A DNA stretch of 64,000 nt, taken from the NCBI GenBank assembly GCA_023101725.1, contig JALJCO010003968.1:1736001-1800000 (forward strand). The letters run 5' to 3'. The stretch's first letter is position 1. The number at the start of each line of letters is the position of its first letter. This document shows positions 1-10,706 of this stretch, piece after piece. Source of the stretch: Atherinomorus stipes (Eukaryota > Chordata > Actinopteri > Atheriniformes > Atherinidae). Made by a program: the position numbers and the translations under genes. The notes beneath the pieces are model-generated. The model ran no database searches. It had not been told where the DNA came from and saw nothing but the letters and a program-made list of their open reading frames with translations.

Positions 1-171
1 CACTGTTCACTCCCTCTAACATTCTTAAAAAGTGGACAGCATGTCAATGGAGTGGGTAATCCACGAAATGAAGATACATTTGCTTACTGTAAAGCGTATT
101 TTGTGGATTTTAGCGACAAAGTTCAACAGCTTGTCAAGCTAGCTCAACGAAAGACCGACGCTGACACGTAG
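1..171 (+). CDS. C-terminal exon of an unidentified gene (partial)
   Basis: Frame 1 is open from the window edge to TAG at 169-171, giving up to 56 codons with a conventional amino-acid mix, including the stretch NEDTFAYCKAYFVDFSDKVQ and the ending AQRKTDADT. A pyrimidine-rich run with a perfect CTAAC branch-point-like motif (about 16-20) is followed by AG at 31-32 and 39-40. The real exon may therefore start near 33 or 41, with intron to the left. I do not recognise the protein family, and no domain can be called from so short a piece. The gene would end about 2.1 kb upstream of the ATG16-like gene, in the same orientation. A chance open frame is the alternative; the length and composition favour a real terminal exon, but only moderately. 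Confidence 0.42.
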   Translation, partial: HCSLPLTFLKSGQHVNGVGNPRNEDTFAYCKAYFVDFSDKVQQLVKLAQRKTDADT

Positions 172-370
172 AACTGCTTTAAAAAGAAAGAAAAAAAAGT
201 GGTACCTAGACAACTCGCCAACTAAGCTAAACCTACACACTTGTATCAGAGTGTGTTAGTACATTGTAGATCATAGAAATGTTTAGCTTCTCTTGTCGCA
301 ATCCCGAAGCTTCTCTTGTTTCGTTTTCCATCTACTGTGTACATATCGCACGCTAGCTGCAAGTGAGCTA

Positions 371-561
371 CAACTTCCGGTACCAGTTTAAGACGAACCA
401 AAAAAAGTAATATAATTTTTACTTTTTACTGTTCAAATCAATACATTTTTTATAAAAAAATTCAATTATTATCAATAATAAATTATTAGGTAAAATCAAA
501 GCTTTTTCACGGTGAATATTTAACTTTATAAAATATTTTTAAAAGGCACATGAACCGGAAG
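371..561. repeat. possible small inverted-repeat element, AT-rich
   Basis: An AT-rich stretch of about 190 bp is bounded by ACTTCCGGT on the left and its complement ACCGGAAGT on the right. This is the pattern of a short non-autonomous DNA element. No clear target-site duplication was found. ACCGGAAGT is also an ETS-factor core, so a promoter-related reading is possible. The rest of 172-919 shows nothing else recognisable. Confidence 0.25.
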
Positions 562-919
562 TATTTTTAGAAGTTCTTTCGAAAAAGTTTAATACTGATG
601 TCTGATGTCTTTTATACTGAAAGTTGCGTACGTGCTTGTTGTCAGTGATGTTAACTAATTAAACAACACAGAACGTGTTTGGTCGATTATTTCTTTGTTG
701 TAACAATGTTTCTAGGCAATAGAAAGCCCAGTTTATTTCCTTTTTTATGTGCTGCCACATTTGCAAAAGGAAATGCATTTGTTGGATGAGCAGCATGTGG
801 GTTGTAGGCCTACCCATGAAAAACTTACTGAATCTTCTCTGCCACTGCCAAACAATTTATGCTGCAACTGACCTTTGATTACCACTTCCAGTACTCAAGG
901 TGCTGACAATAGGTGTTGA

Positions 920-1690
920 TTAGCAGCACCTGTGAGGATGGACCCCACTACAGCAGTCAGTTGGATCATGGTCAAAGTGTGGAGAAGATGCAGGTGCTAT
1001 GCTGATTATGGCTGTTCTGATATGGTAACTGTAACAGCTTTTGGTGGAGGCAGTGTGATGGTATGGGAGAGGGACCCAACTGCAGTCACAATACGTCGCC
1101 ATATATCCAATCCACGCCGGAAGTCCCAATCAGAAGTTTCTTCTTCATGTAACGCCCTGACCCTTCCCCTAACCCTTACCACCCAACTACACCATATGCA
1201 TCTATTTGCAAGCCGATGGATACTCTTGGTGGTGTTTAACTAACTTCTGCTTGAGACTTCCTGTGTGGATTGAATGTAAGGTGACGCCCCTGTCGGCCAT
1301 TGTAACTATAGGTACTCTTGTAGTATGGGGCAATATCTCCCTCACTGGAAAAATAAGACTTGCCATCACTGGAGCCAGAGGCAAGCTCATTTCAGAGATA
1401 TCAAGATGAGGTTCAACTACTTCCTGAATTTTTAAATGAAGAAAATGAATGGCCTGCTTCAATTCAAACTTCAACCCCACTGAACATGTTTGGACTCAGC
1501 TTGGCTGGGTTGTTTGTGCCAAAGTGGTCAACAAAACCACACTGGCTGAACCGAGACAAATGCTGGATGAGAAATGGGATCCCACTGCAGTATGTGACCA
1601 ATCTGGTGACCAGCATGAGGTGGAGGAGATTCCAGGCTGTTATGGCTGTGCATGTTCTTCCACTCGAACCAAGGTCCCTTTATTTATTTT
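920..1690 (+). mobile_element. decayed Tc1-like transposase
   Basis: Three frames on the + strand carry broken pieces of a Tc1/mariner transposase. Near 1035-1070 the translation gives FGGGSVMVW, the hallmark block before the second catalytic Asp in Tc1-like elements. Near 1300-1345 there is a second related block, LVVWGNISLTGK. Around 1440-1500 WPAS and NFNPTEHVW are a decayed version of the WP-x-SPDLNPIEHLW motif at the third catalytic residue. Around 1590-1650 NLVTSMRWRRFQAV matches the C-terminal end of the family. The pieces lie in different frames and are interrupted by stops, so the copy is dead. Terminal inverted repeats were not located. Confidence 0.75.
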
Positions 1691-1790
1691 TTATTTATTT
1701 ATTTAAATAAACAGATAAATAGATATTTATTCATGTATTTATTTAAATAAAAAACAGATAAATATTTATCTAAATAAATAAACTGTTAAA
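1684..1790. repeat. AT-rich imperfect palindrome
   Basis: Runs of TTTATTTATT are followed by complementary AAATAAATAAA runs and two ACAGATAAATA blocks. Together they form an AT-rich low-complexity segment able to fold back on itself, directly after the Tc1 remnant. No gene content. Confidence 0.5.
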
Positions 1791-1965
1791 CTGCCAACAT
1801 GTCTTGTTTCTTCAGCTGATTCCCCCCCCCCCAATCGAACAACTCGATGCTTGTACCATCAGGGCGTTTACCTTGCAAGTAAAGGGAAATAAACATGCTG
1901 TCAAACAGAATCATAAATTGTCAAGTAGCAATACTGTTAAAGAAATAAGCCACAACACAAATTTA

Positions 1966-2055
1966 TATATTATATTATATTATATTATATTATATTATAT
2001 TATATTATATTATATTATATTATATTATATTATATTATATTATATTATATTATAT
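1966..2055. repeat. (TATAT)n pentanucleotide microsatellite, about 18 copies
   Basis: There is an uninterrupted array of the 5-base unit TATAT, about 90 bp long. It ends roughly 220 bp before the start codon of the ATG16-like gene, so it lies in or beside that gene's promoter. The near-perfect repetition suggests recent slippage and length polymorphism. Confidence 0.95.
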
Positions 2056-2273
2056 AGCGGTCAGATCCGGGACATGGTGGCTGACTGGGAAGCTGCTGAC
2101 TCAAAAGGGAGGAGCTGTGAAGCTTTGCCGTCAGGCGTAAATTCTCGCGCTGATGTCTCCCCGCAAACATCCTCGTCTTCTTCTTGGCCGAATTTGAATG
2201 AGCCTGAAGTCAGCCAGTTGCTTTGAGAAGTTTTTCTTATTCGTGGACGTTAAACGAACGTGAGTCGTTTACA

Positions 2274-5093
2274 ATGGAAAGCTGGAAGAATCACGTGCGC
2301 GCTCGACTTCTCCAGCGGGACCACAATGAGAAACATCCGTTTGTTGGCGTTTATACAGCCTGTAAGTTCAGTCCATTATAACTTGTCATAATTAGTGTCT
2401 CAGCTGAACTATGTGTTTTTTCCCCAGTGTCTCAGCTGGAGGAACGATTTGAATTTCGCCAACATATTTTGGAGGATGTTCAGTGCAAGAGGTTAGAAAT
2501 GCAAAACTTTAGTTAACTTATTCACAAATCCCCACAGAAACCCTTAACTTTCTTATTTTTGCACCATATTTATTTTCAGTCTGGAAATAAGTGGAGTTGA
2601 AGTTGGGAAAAACACCAGACTCATTCAGCTCCAGTTGAGAGAGTGTGAACACCTGGCAGACAAGGTGGGCTAAATGAAAACTTTAAAAAAGAGAGAAACT
2701 GCATCAGTTCATGTATATTTCTGACAAACATCAGACAAGCATGTGACATTCAGACCATATCTGCCAGGCTTTGATGCATTTCAACCCGTATAACGATGAT
2801 TATCATGGGGAATTAGCTTATGTAGCATGGGAAAGAACTTGCATAGCCATCTTTGTTTAGTGTGTGCAGGCAATGACCTTTAAACTGCTGATATCCTCAT
2901 TATTTAATCAATTTGTCCTTTGTTTGGTCTCCATAGTTGTCTCAAACTGTGTCTGACCTGACCACTGTCCTTTATCTGAAAGAGGCTGAACTACAATACT
3001 GGCAGTCACGGTAATTTTGATTTATTTTTAAAGAAAACCTTCATTAACTGCAAGTATGTTGGTAGAAAACTAAACCAAAGAGACTTCATATCGTTCTTTT
3101 TTGAGTAATAAGGCTTAATTTAGGTGAAAATCAAAACACAAGTGCTGCAGTGTTAAAATCTGAACACAAACACAGCTTTGTCATAGTGGTGCAATCACTG
3201 GGCCATGTTAATGAAGAGGCATAAATCTGCAGCTCCACCTGTTGTTTTGTATTGGTGGCCAAACTTTTGACCTTTTTAATCAAACATCTAACAGTTTACT
3301 AATAGTACTACAAGCAATTCATTAATTAAAATTATATTGCTTTGCTGCCCCAGTGTGTCTCAGTACCGTCAAGAGGCACTCACTCTGGCCAAAGGGAGCA
3401 ACAACCTGAAGGCGAGCATCTCAGAGTTTGAGTTCACCATAGAGACTCAGTCAAAAGAATTATCAGCCCTGCGTTTGGAGCAGAAAGAACTGAAAGAGTC
3501 GCTGGCAAATGCTCAAAGAGAGAAGGAAAGACTTCTGCAGCGATGGATCGAGGAGAAGAGAGAGGAGGCAGACAGGCTGAATAAATACAATGACGTACAG
3601 GAAAGGTAAAAAAGTGAATATGACACAGCTTAAAATGAATGATTCAGACACGGGGAAACAGACAGATTGGAGACTCTTAACTTATCTGCAATAACTATTT
3701 TTCACTAGGTGGCAACATCTGGCCAGACAGCTGAAGAAGTACTTCCAGAAGGAGAGGAGGAAAGGAGCGAGTTCCCATCATGACAGGCTCTTTGAAACAT
3801 GCAAGAGAAACAACCCCATCAGTCATTCAGAGTAAGATGTTTCTCACAAATATTAATGGAGATAAATTGTGGATCTTTTTTGGTTAAAAGGAGACATGGT
3901 GGCTGCTTTATTGGGTTATTTAAAGGTACAGTATGTAAGAATTACTGACTGATTAGATGGGTATTGCAAGAAAAGATGTTTTCTTTCAAATAACTTCATA
4001 TTCTAAAAGCACTGTAATGAGTGTATGATGGCTGTTGGTGGCCAAAGTTTTCCCAGACATAAATATGTTTTCATCTGTGAGTGGATCCAGTGGTCTCAGG
4101 TGTAGCTATGACTGGACTATGAGTAACTACTTTTTATCTCTTTTTAAGGCATTACTTATCCCAAAAAGTGCTCTAACTCCCATTAAACAAAGCTGGTACA
4201 GCAGTTTTAAAGTTCAGCAGGTTCTTACCTCACACACATTCTTTTGTCCATTCAGGGGCACCGTAGGAAAAATGGGGGAACAAATATGGCAGCCTCCATA
4301 TGTGCACCGCCAGCGAATTTGCAAATTAGAGGATGGTAGGGGAAGGTAGCGCCTTTTCCTGTCTCTGATTGGCTCATTCGAGCCTTAGGTTTGGGGAAAA
4401 AGGACAGGGGAAGTGTTTAGGTTGGCTCAATGTGAGATGACACTTAAGGGCCAAATAAACTAGCCAATTGGGGAGAAGCCTTCTAGCCAATCAGAGGCGT
4501 AAAAAGGCGGGACATTCCCCTACCATCCTCTAGTTGACAAATTCGCGCACCGCCCAGCAAGTAGATATAAATGACTCACTCTAAGAAAATAAACATAACT
4601 ATTCTAGTGCAGCAATTACACATTAATAGAAAAAGTTTTCAATTGCATATAACATTTTTCTGTCATTGACCTTTAATTTTTTACCTACTGTACCTTTAAG
4701 TACAGTGTGTTCTCACTTTATCCTAAAACCTGTAATCTTTTTGATAAAAAGAAAAATACAGCTCAACTTGGACATGGGTTCCACCAGGATGCTGTTTTCT
4801 GAACATATTGCAATTCATCTTTCCAAAAATCAAATAAATGCTCTAATTTTACGAGCTTCTTCATAAATTCTGTAGCACTACAGTATGGCTTCACTCATTT
4901 TAAATTGATTTGACATAATAAAATTAGTCAACTGGTGCTTTTCTGAGCAACATGTCCTGTTAGCTTCAGCTTCATGTTTTAATGCATCTGCATGGGTGCT
5001 GATGGTAGCTTCTTAAGCTTTGTCATCCAGAATGTGTCATTTTTAACCTTTTCACTTCATTTTGTCTTCAGGAATCAACGAACGGATGTATAG
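2274..5093 (+). CDS. ATG16-like autophagy protein without WD40 domain, 7 exons
   Basis: Joined exons 2274-2361, 2428-2491, 2580-2664, 2937-3010, 3354-3605, 3709-3831 and 5072-5093 give 235 residues, all with GT-AG borders. The N-terminus (ESWKNHVRARLLQRD) matches the ATG5-binding helix of ATG16L1 (W-K-x-H-x-x-x-x-L-x-x-RD). Residues of about 60-190 form a coiled coil ending in RWIEEKREEADRLN, the counterpart of the RWMAEKAQEANRLN region of ATG16L1. In autophagy the ATG12-ATG5-ATG16 complex directs LC3 lipidation at the phagophore. Here the chain stops soon after the coiled coil: exon 7 adds only seven codons (completing the split Glu codon) before TAG, and retention of the last intron would stop at once (GAG TAA). 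No WD40 repeat follows, so the layout resembles yeast Atg16, not full-length ATG16L1/ATG16L2. A TTAA-flanked MITE fills most of intron 6. Function is inferred from the family. Confidence 0.82.
3920..4699. mobile_element. TTAA-flanked MITE in intron 6 of the ATG16-like gene
   Basis: The left end TTAAAGGTACAGTATGTAA and the right end TTACCTACTGTACCTTTAA are inverted repeats, each abutting TTAA, the target sequence of piggyBac-type elements. A second inner inverted pair (GAGGATGGTAGGGGAA near 4330 and TTCCCCTACCATCCTC near 4515) shows a nested or palindromic core. There is no intact transposase. Confidence 0.65.
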
Positions 5094-5622
5094 AAATGAC
5101 ATTTGGATCCCAACTTTACCTCAGCTGCAGTAAAGTCGTGTCAGACAGGGCTCTGTGTTGTGATCCCTCTTCCTCAGCGCATGTGTGGAGGAAAAAAAGA
5201 ACCAATGGAGAATGACTGACTTTCTGCTGGTTTTAGTACGACAGTTTATCTATGCTTTTTAATGTCTGCTAAAAGGAATCATATGTTCACTGTAGACTAT
5301 TATTTTGATGTGTTAAAGTACTAAATTTAGTGTTATAGCCTGAGTCTCCCTTTTTTTAAGTTACACCAGATAAGCTCCTGTGAACTCAACATGTCTGAAC
5401 TTTGTCTTGATTGATAAAAGTTTAAGTACTCTAGAAATCTCTGCAGATAAGTCCTGCCATGAGATGAACTTCTGCTCATGTGACTCGCATCATTTCAGGT
5501 TTTATTAATGAATAACTTTGTGCTTACTTTTTAACATATTTAAAGAAAGGAAAATACTTTAAAAGAAATCAGTCCCAGCTAAGTTTGAATATTGTATTTA
5601 AGATTTCATTTTGACTTAAAGA

Positions 5623-5628
5623 AATAAA
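5623..5628 (+). promoter_or_regulatory. polyadenylation signal candidate, ATG16-like gene
   Basis: This AATAAA lies about 530 bp after the TAG stop of the ATG16-like gene in a gene-free AT-rich tract. It is the most convincing canonical signal in the expected 3' UTR. Confidence 0.45.
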
Positions 5629-5789
5629 CTTGTATGAAAATTTTCTATGAATTGTTTTTTTTTCTTTTTTTTTTTTTTTTAATTTAAGAAACCTTTGTTT
5701 TGATTGAAGCTGGTTTTGTACAAATTGCATAAAAGATCTATACTGTTGGATGTAAACACTTGAAATATTGCAGAGTAGTGTAGTTGAAA

Positions 5790-6150
5790 ATGGCGCTGAG
5801 AGCGTGTAATATATTGAAACTAAGAAGTTAAATGTCTTTAGTGAGATGCACAGTGAAACGTCCAATATCACCTCAGGTACCTGGTCTCCTTATGAAATCC
5901 TTTCAATTGATGATTTAGACTGGTTTTCGGAACAGTTTCCTGATGAGAAAATATTTTGCGGAAGACTTATCAAAACCAAATTGTATCCACACAAGAGAAG
6001 CCTTCAATATGGAAGCGTGTCAAAAAGACCTAAACCCTGGCATATCTTCGACAGCAGAACGGGATGCACACTGAGATGTCCAGTAAAACCTCGGGTACCT
6101 GTCCTATTGGAAGTCTTTCAGTGAATGATGAAGAGGAGTTGTATGAATAA
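5790..6150 (+). other. unrecognised ORF region with an internal direct repeat
   Basis: An ORF at 5846-6124 (92 codons) begins MHSETSNITSGTW. About 218 bases later the DNA repeats itself (5845-5925 against 6063-6143). In another frame, the second copy encodes a similar peptide beginning MHTEMSSKTSGTC and ending at TAA 6148-6150. A short ORF with a fair start context (ATGGCG at 5790) precedes both. Similarity at both DNA and protein level points to a duplicated coding exon, or a repeat unit of an unknown element. No family was recognised. It may be non-coding. Confidence 0.3.
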
Positions 6151-6950
6151 ATGAAGCTTTCGTGAAGGAGGAAGTGTAGTGCAGAAAACTAAAAGATGAG
6201 TGAAACCCATGATAACAACCTATACTTCCATGTGTGTGTGTGTGCATATTTATATATAATCTTTTCCCCCGTATTCTCATTTAGTATTTTGAGTCACCTT
6301 AATATGACCTAAAGTACTCTGTAGAGGTCATCCCTTGATTTCCAATGATGCATCATGTGATGAGTTTACATACTGGGAACTAAGTTTTTTTAAATGGCTG
6401 ATACACCAACAACCACATTTTATGGTAAGAGGAAAACAAAGCTAATTATTTTTAATCTATTTCTCCCCATGATAATTGTTTATAAAATATTGTTTATCAA
6501 CATGTCAATATTGTTTTTTTTACCTCTGAAAACAGTAGCACATCATTTCACAGTGTAAAATCGGTTGCCATGAGGGGATTTCCCCACCTGTGGTGTAAAA
6601 TAATGGATTTAGTGAATCCTGAGGTGTATCTGAAAGGAACAAGGCTGACAATCAATTTTGACTGGCTGTGATCTTTTGTCCCTCTGACAGAGCTGCATTA
6701 AAAACAGACACAATGCTGTTGGGATTGAAATGGCTGATGAAAGCAGAATAAATAAAGGTCAGTGCTGCATCCATGCAAATAAAAACTTTTTGCAAATGAA
6801 CAGATAAATAAGAAAAATCTTGCCACCTTGTTTGTTGCCAAGCTCATAGCTATTGCTAAAGTCTCAGAGTGGTGCCTAAGACCCTGTCCCAGCTTTTCTT
6901 TTTTTAAAATTGTTTTTGTTTCTTTCAGTCTCAATAGTTGAGCTGTTCTC

Positions 6951-6998
6951 CATCCATCCATTACCTTTCCGCTTATTAGGTCGGCTCCGGGGGGCGCC
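6951..6998. mobile_element. fragment of a dispersed LINE/SINE-tail repeat
   Basis: CATCCATCCATTACC followed by TTCCGCTTATTAGG and a GGGGGGCGC run resembles the common fish retroelement tail with the TTCCGCTTATCCGG core. Only about 50 bp is recognisable. The surrounding 6150-7430 otherwise shows no gene. Confidence 0.4.
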
Positions 6999-7456
6999 CT
7001 GACCTGTTCTTTTTCCACTATTTTGAGTCATAACTGTTCAATTCTTTGCAAAAACTTTATTGATTTAGATTTAACATTTTAACAAGAAATGATGATGTCA
7101 TTGTGGGACTTTTGGTGCAAGTACAACTGTTTCCTTGGATGCAGAAGTGCATAGCTCCTGAACAAAAGTGTGGATTTCCTAATGATAATGACATGGTGTT
7201 ATATTGTTTTGATTTGTAAAACATATTTTTTGAAAAAAAATCCTTTTTGTATTTTTTTAACATGCGTTTAATGTGTTTTTTCCTCTTACTGTGGGAATTC
7301 CAGATCCACATCTCCATGGTAATTTGGGCTCAGATTTCAGGTTGTTTGTTGGTGCGTGTTTCCATAGTCACTAGTTCACTAGTTGTTCAGCTGGACAGTG
7401 AGAGTGTGTGTGTTGTGTGCTAGTAAAACCACCTGATGGACTCAAACTGTATAAAA

Positions 7457-8305
7457 ATGGTAAAAGGTGGAAAAAGATATTTTTCTAAGAATAATGACAT
7501 CAAATGGGTAAGAAATTCTCCATTTCATCACATATTCTAACATTCAAACCGAGATGTAGATAGATTTTCTTGTCATTTTCTCAGTTTGCTCATCCAGTTT
7601 CACCAGAAAGTGAGACAAGGTCTCGTGAAACTTGTACTAACACCGGGATTATGCTGAGTCAGGTTAAGTCATCACTGCCTCAGGCTTTGAACTTCGAACG
7701 TTATCCTAAATGGAAAGCTCAGCAGGTGTGCATGTCCCTCACACAATGCTTGGATCATCTGTTCTTCACATTATAACCTTCAGACAGCTGTCCTCACTGA
7801 GTTTCCTCTCATGCTTTTACAGAAATCCAGAGAGTTTCCCATCTCTTGGCATGACAACAAGTATGCCTCAACTGATGACATATCAGTCTTCTCTCGTGTG
7901 AGTATGTAGTGAGAATTTCAACACTTAAAAGCCATCCCCCTCAGTTCCAAAGGATAACAGCATCTTTTTCATGTTGATGTATGTCAGGGTGTGGGACGGA
8001 GGAAGTGTCCTGATGATCTCAGACAGAACATCTCCCACTTCTGCCTGTGTCACATTGGAGCTGAAAGCAGCACTGATGGGACCGAGGGCAACCTCAGTAA
8101 CTGCAAAACCAACTTCACAGCGATGGAGGCTGATAATGCTCCAAACAGAAGCAGGCGGTTCCCCCGAAACCACAAGCTGAAGTCTGCAGAAGCAGCACTG
8201 GCACAAGCAGGGGAGCAGTTCATGTGGTTCGGTCGAGACGACTCCAACATTTCACAAGTGCCAGCTCGTCGGCACATCGAGGCATCCGTGAATTTAGGAC
8301 ACTGA
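7457..8305 (+). CDS. tex36: testis-expressed protein 36 (TEX36) homologue, 4 exons
   Basis: Exons 7457-7507, 7585-7725, 7823-7897 and 7988-8305 join in phase 0 at every border and encode 194 residues, close to the 186 of human TEX36. The start MVKGGKRYF parallels the human MTKGRRFNP. The central FPISWHDNKYAS parallels FPFSVHDNRHS, then SRGVGRRKCPDDLRQNISHF parallels the human SGLGRKKISPDKRQHVSRNF, and RSRRFPRNHK parallels SFRRFPRCYK. TEX36 is a small testis-enriched protein of poorly defined function. No signal peptide or membrane segment is evident. An in-frame ATG 21 bases upstream (7436) would add seven residues; 7457 is preferred because it matches the family start. The gene follows the ATG16-like gene in the same direction. 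Confidence 0.85.
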
Positions 8306-8743
8306 TGATGGTAACAATTCATTAAATGTGCCAATATTGTTCAATAGTACATTTGCTTACATACTTAATTACAATTAATGCATTTTATGATGCTGTTAAT
8401 TTAGATTTATTTAGATGTACCTTTAAGCACACAGTCATGCAATCAAAATTTAATGTGAGTGCACTGAATTTGCTTTTTCAGTTATATTAACACATTAAAA
8501 AGGCCCTCCAGTGATTTTGCATTGTAGTTTTATTAAGTCGGGAACTCACAACGTAGTAGAATAAAATAAGATTTCTTTTTGTTATTGTTGCATGATTAAA
8601 AGCTTAGAAAAACTGTATCTTTAATTTTTTATGAAGCACAATCAGCCTTTATGACTTCTCTAATCAAGGAATGCAACAATGTACATTAACTTTTCTGCAA
8701 TGTCCCAACAATTCTACTACACTTAATGACTGCAAACGTAAAG

Positions 8744-8749
8744 AATAAA
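8744..8749 (+). promoter_or_regulatory. polyadenylation signal candidate, tex36
   Basis: This AATAAA lies about 440 bp after the tex36 stop and just before the convergent minus-strand ORF. Confidence 0.4.
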
Positions 8750-8805
8750 TATGTCTGTGGGGCAGGATACAGATGAATTATGGCCCAAATTTGGTGCATT
8801 TTGGT

Positions 8806-9120
8806 TTATTTGCTGCACTGTTGAACCAATCCTCGCAGCAATGCTTGCTGGTGTCCCATATTTGTCCAGAATGTGAACTGTTCAGCTCTACACATCAGTT
8901 CTCTGACAAAAAATATCAAAAATGCCACAGTGGCAATGGTCTTGACATATTCCTGACATGCTCCCTCTGTGTGGAGACTATTACCCAATTCACTCAGAAT
9001 ACTGCTCACAGTGTTGTTCATAGTTAAGTTTCTGTAGCCTCGGGCAAAGATGAAGTCCACTTGACTCGCTTCTTTCAAACTTAAGCCAGTTATTGGACTG
9101 TTAAGGGCTTTTCCAGACAT
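8806..9120 (-). CDS. unrecognised small ORF with one hydrophobic segment
   Basis: From the first in-frame ATG (complement of 9118-9120) the frame encodes 104 residues beginning MSGKALNSPITGLSLKEA and ending at TAA 8806-8808. A hydrophobic stretch (TIATVAFLIFFV) sits near the middle and could be one membrane segment. The frame stays open about 50 bases further upstream without an ATG. The stop codon lies inside an AATAAA on the minus strand, so any 3' UTR would be very short. The orientation is tail-to-tail with tex36. I recognise no family. It could be a real small gene, a retrocopy fragment or a chance ORF. Confidence 0.28.
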   Translation of the reverse strand: MSGKALNSPITGLSLKEASQVDFIFARGYRNLTMNNTVSSILSELGNSLHTEGACQEYVKTIATVAFLIFFVRELMCRAEQFTFWTNMGHQQALLRGLVQQCSK

Positions 9121-10675
9121 TTTCCCACGTTCAGCAGCTTCCTTCTGTTTCAATAGTGCCACACAATCTTCTCATGTATTCTTCGAGTTTAGTACACCAG
9201 GTTTTACTAATGGCCCTCACAGTTTTATTTATTAAATAAAAAGTACATATTGTAGATTTATTGACAAAACAGTATCTAAAAACTGCCTGGACTGTACATG
9301 AGCCCTGTGAAGACAGTTAAAAGTTCACAGTTTTTCCAGCTGGGGGCAGCAGGTTTACATGAGTTTTGCAGAGCCAATGATTCACTCCTCAGCCAAATTG
9401 TGTGAGAGATGAAATAACAGTCAAAACCCTCGTGCAATGTACATGCTCTACACAAGAGAAAATGTGTGTGGAATAATTAGAAGAAAAAAAAAAATTTGAA
9501 AATTGAGCACATGTCAACATGAGAATGTTAAATTAAAGCATGTGAAATAAATCAAGCTTGATCTGAGTCATAATTGATGGCTTTATTTCACCTCTGGGGA
9601 TGAAAGGGAAGGATGTGTTTGTGTGTGAAGCCCATACAAGAGAGGAGGAAGCGTGGGAGAGTGTGACTGAGAAGACTGCTCAGGGAGACGAAAAAAAAAA
9701 AGGAAAAACACTTAAGTGAAGAGTATACCCGACCACTCTCTCCAATAGCTGATGTTTTCTCCAGAGTGTGCTTTGACCAGCTGCTTTCTATCTCCAAGTA
9801 CTCACTGGGGAGATCTGCTTTTCTCACAAGCTTTCTGTCAGCTGTTGTAATTATCTCATGCACATACAGCGTCAACTTTGTACAAGTTTGTTTTACTTCT
9901 AAAAGGAGAAGTAAATCTCACAGAGTCTGCCTTTTTTCTCTTTCATGTGAAACGAGGACCTTTTTGTGATTTCAGCTTGCAATGACTTCCTCCCTGTCAA
10001 AGAAACTAACCAGTTGATGCAGGTGGAACCCCAACAAGGGACCGCAGTGAGCCGACTATAATCCCCAGCTCTGTTTTAACCCTATTTTTGTTAGCTAAAT
10101 TAATTAAAATAAGTGCGCTGGTGCTTACAAAAGAAACATAACTTGAACAACTCAACTGCACAGTAGCCATCAACACTTCATAATCACAGCCTCTCCAGCC
10201 CTGTCTGAATAGCAGCAAGGGTTTCAATACTTCACAAGAGAAGAACTCTTAAGAGAGCATACTGCAATAGTGTCAGTAGCATCCTGTATGTGACTTGTTC
10301 AGCAAGATATGTGTGTGTAATATCATGTAGAGGCAAGACCGCAAGTATATGTAAATACATTTGCTCGGTGGAATATCAAACCTTCTCCCAAGGACAAAAG
10401 ACACATCTCGGTAAACAAGCATTCAACCACCAAAGCCTTGCACCTCATGAATATTAAATCAGACACTTTGAATACTACCTCTTTGGTGTTCGGAGGCTCT
10501 AGTCGGGATTTTTACCATTTGCTGTGATTTATTCGCAGGTGCATGTGCCTCTTTGATGTGTTGAGTTGAGAGGTTTTGCACCTGTTAGAGAAAAAAGAAG
10601 AGCTTTGAAAACAAGAGGTGGATTTGCCAGACAATCAACAGCAACAGAAAGAAGATTTGTGTTGCCATGGTACAT

Positions 10676-10706
10676 TGTGTGTGTGTGTGTGTGTGTGTGC
10701 GTGTGC
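10676..10706. repeat. (GT)n microsatellite
   Basis: A dinucleotide GT tract with one GC interruption near the end. Confidence 0.9.

Noticed and set aside
1804..2226. 140-codon + strand ORF upstream of the ATG16-like gene
   Set aside because: It runs straight through the TATAT microsatellite, which happens to be stop-free in this frame; the composition is repeat-derived.
4035..4349. 104-codon ORF in intron 6 of the ATG16-like gene
   Set aside because: Lies entirely within the TTAA-flanked MITE and resembles no transposase.
2274..5093. Assignment of the ATG16-like gene as full ATG16L1 or ATG16L2
   Set aside because: No WD40 coding sequence follows; the spliced or unspliced end both stop within a few codons after the coiled coil.
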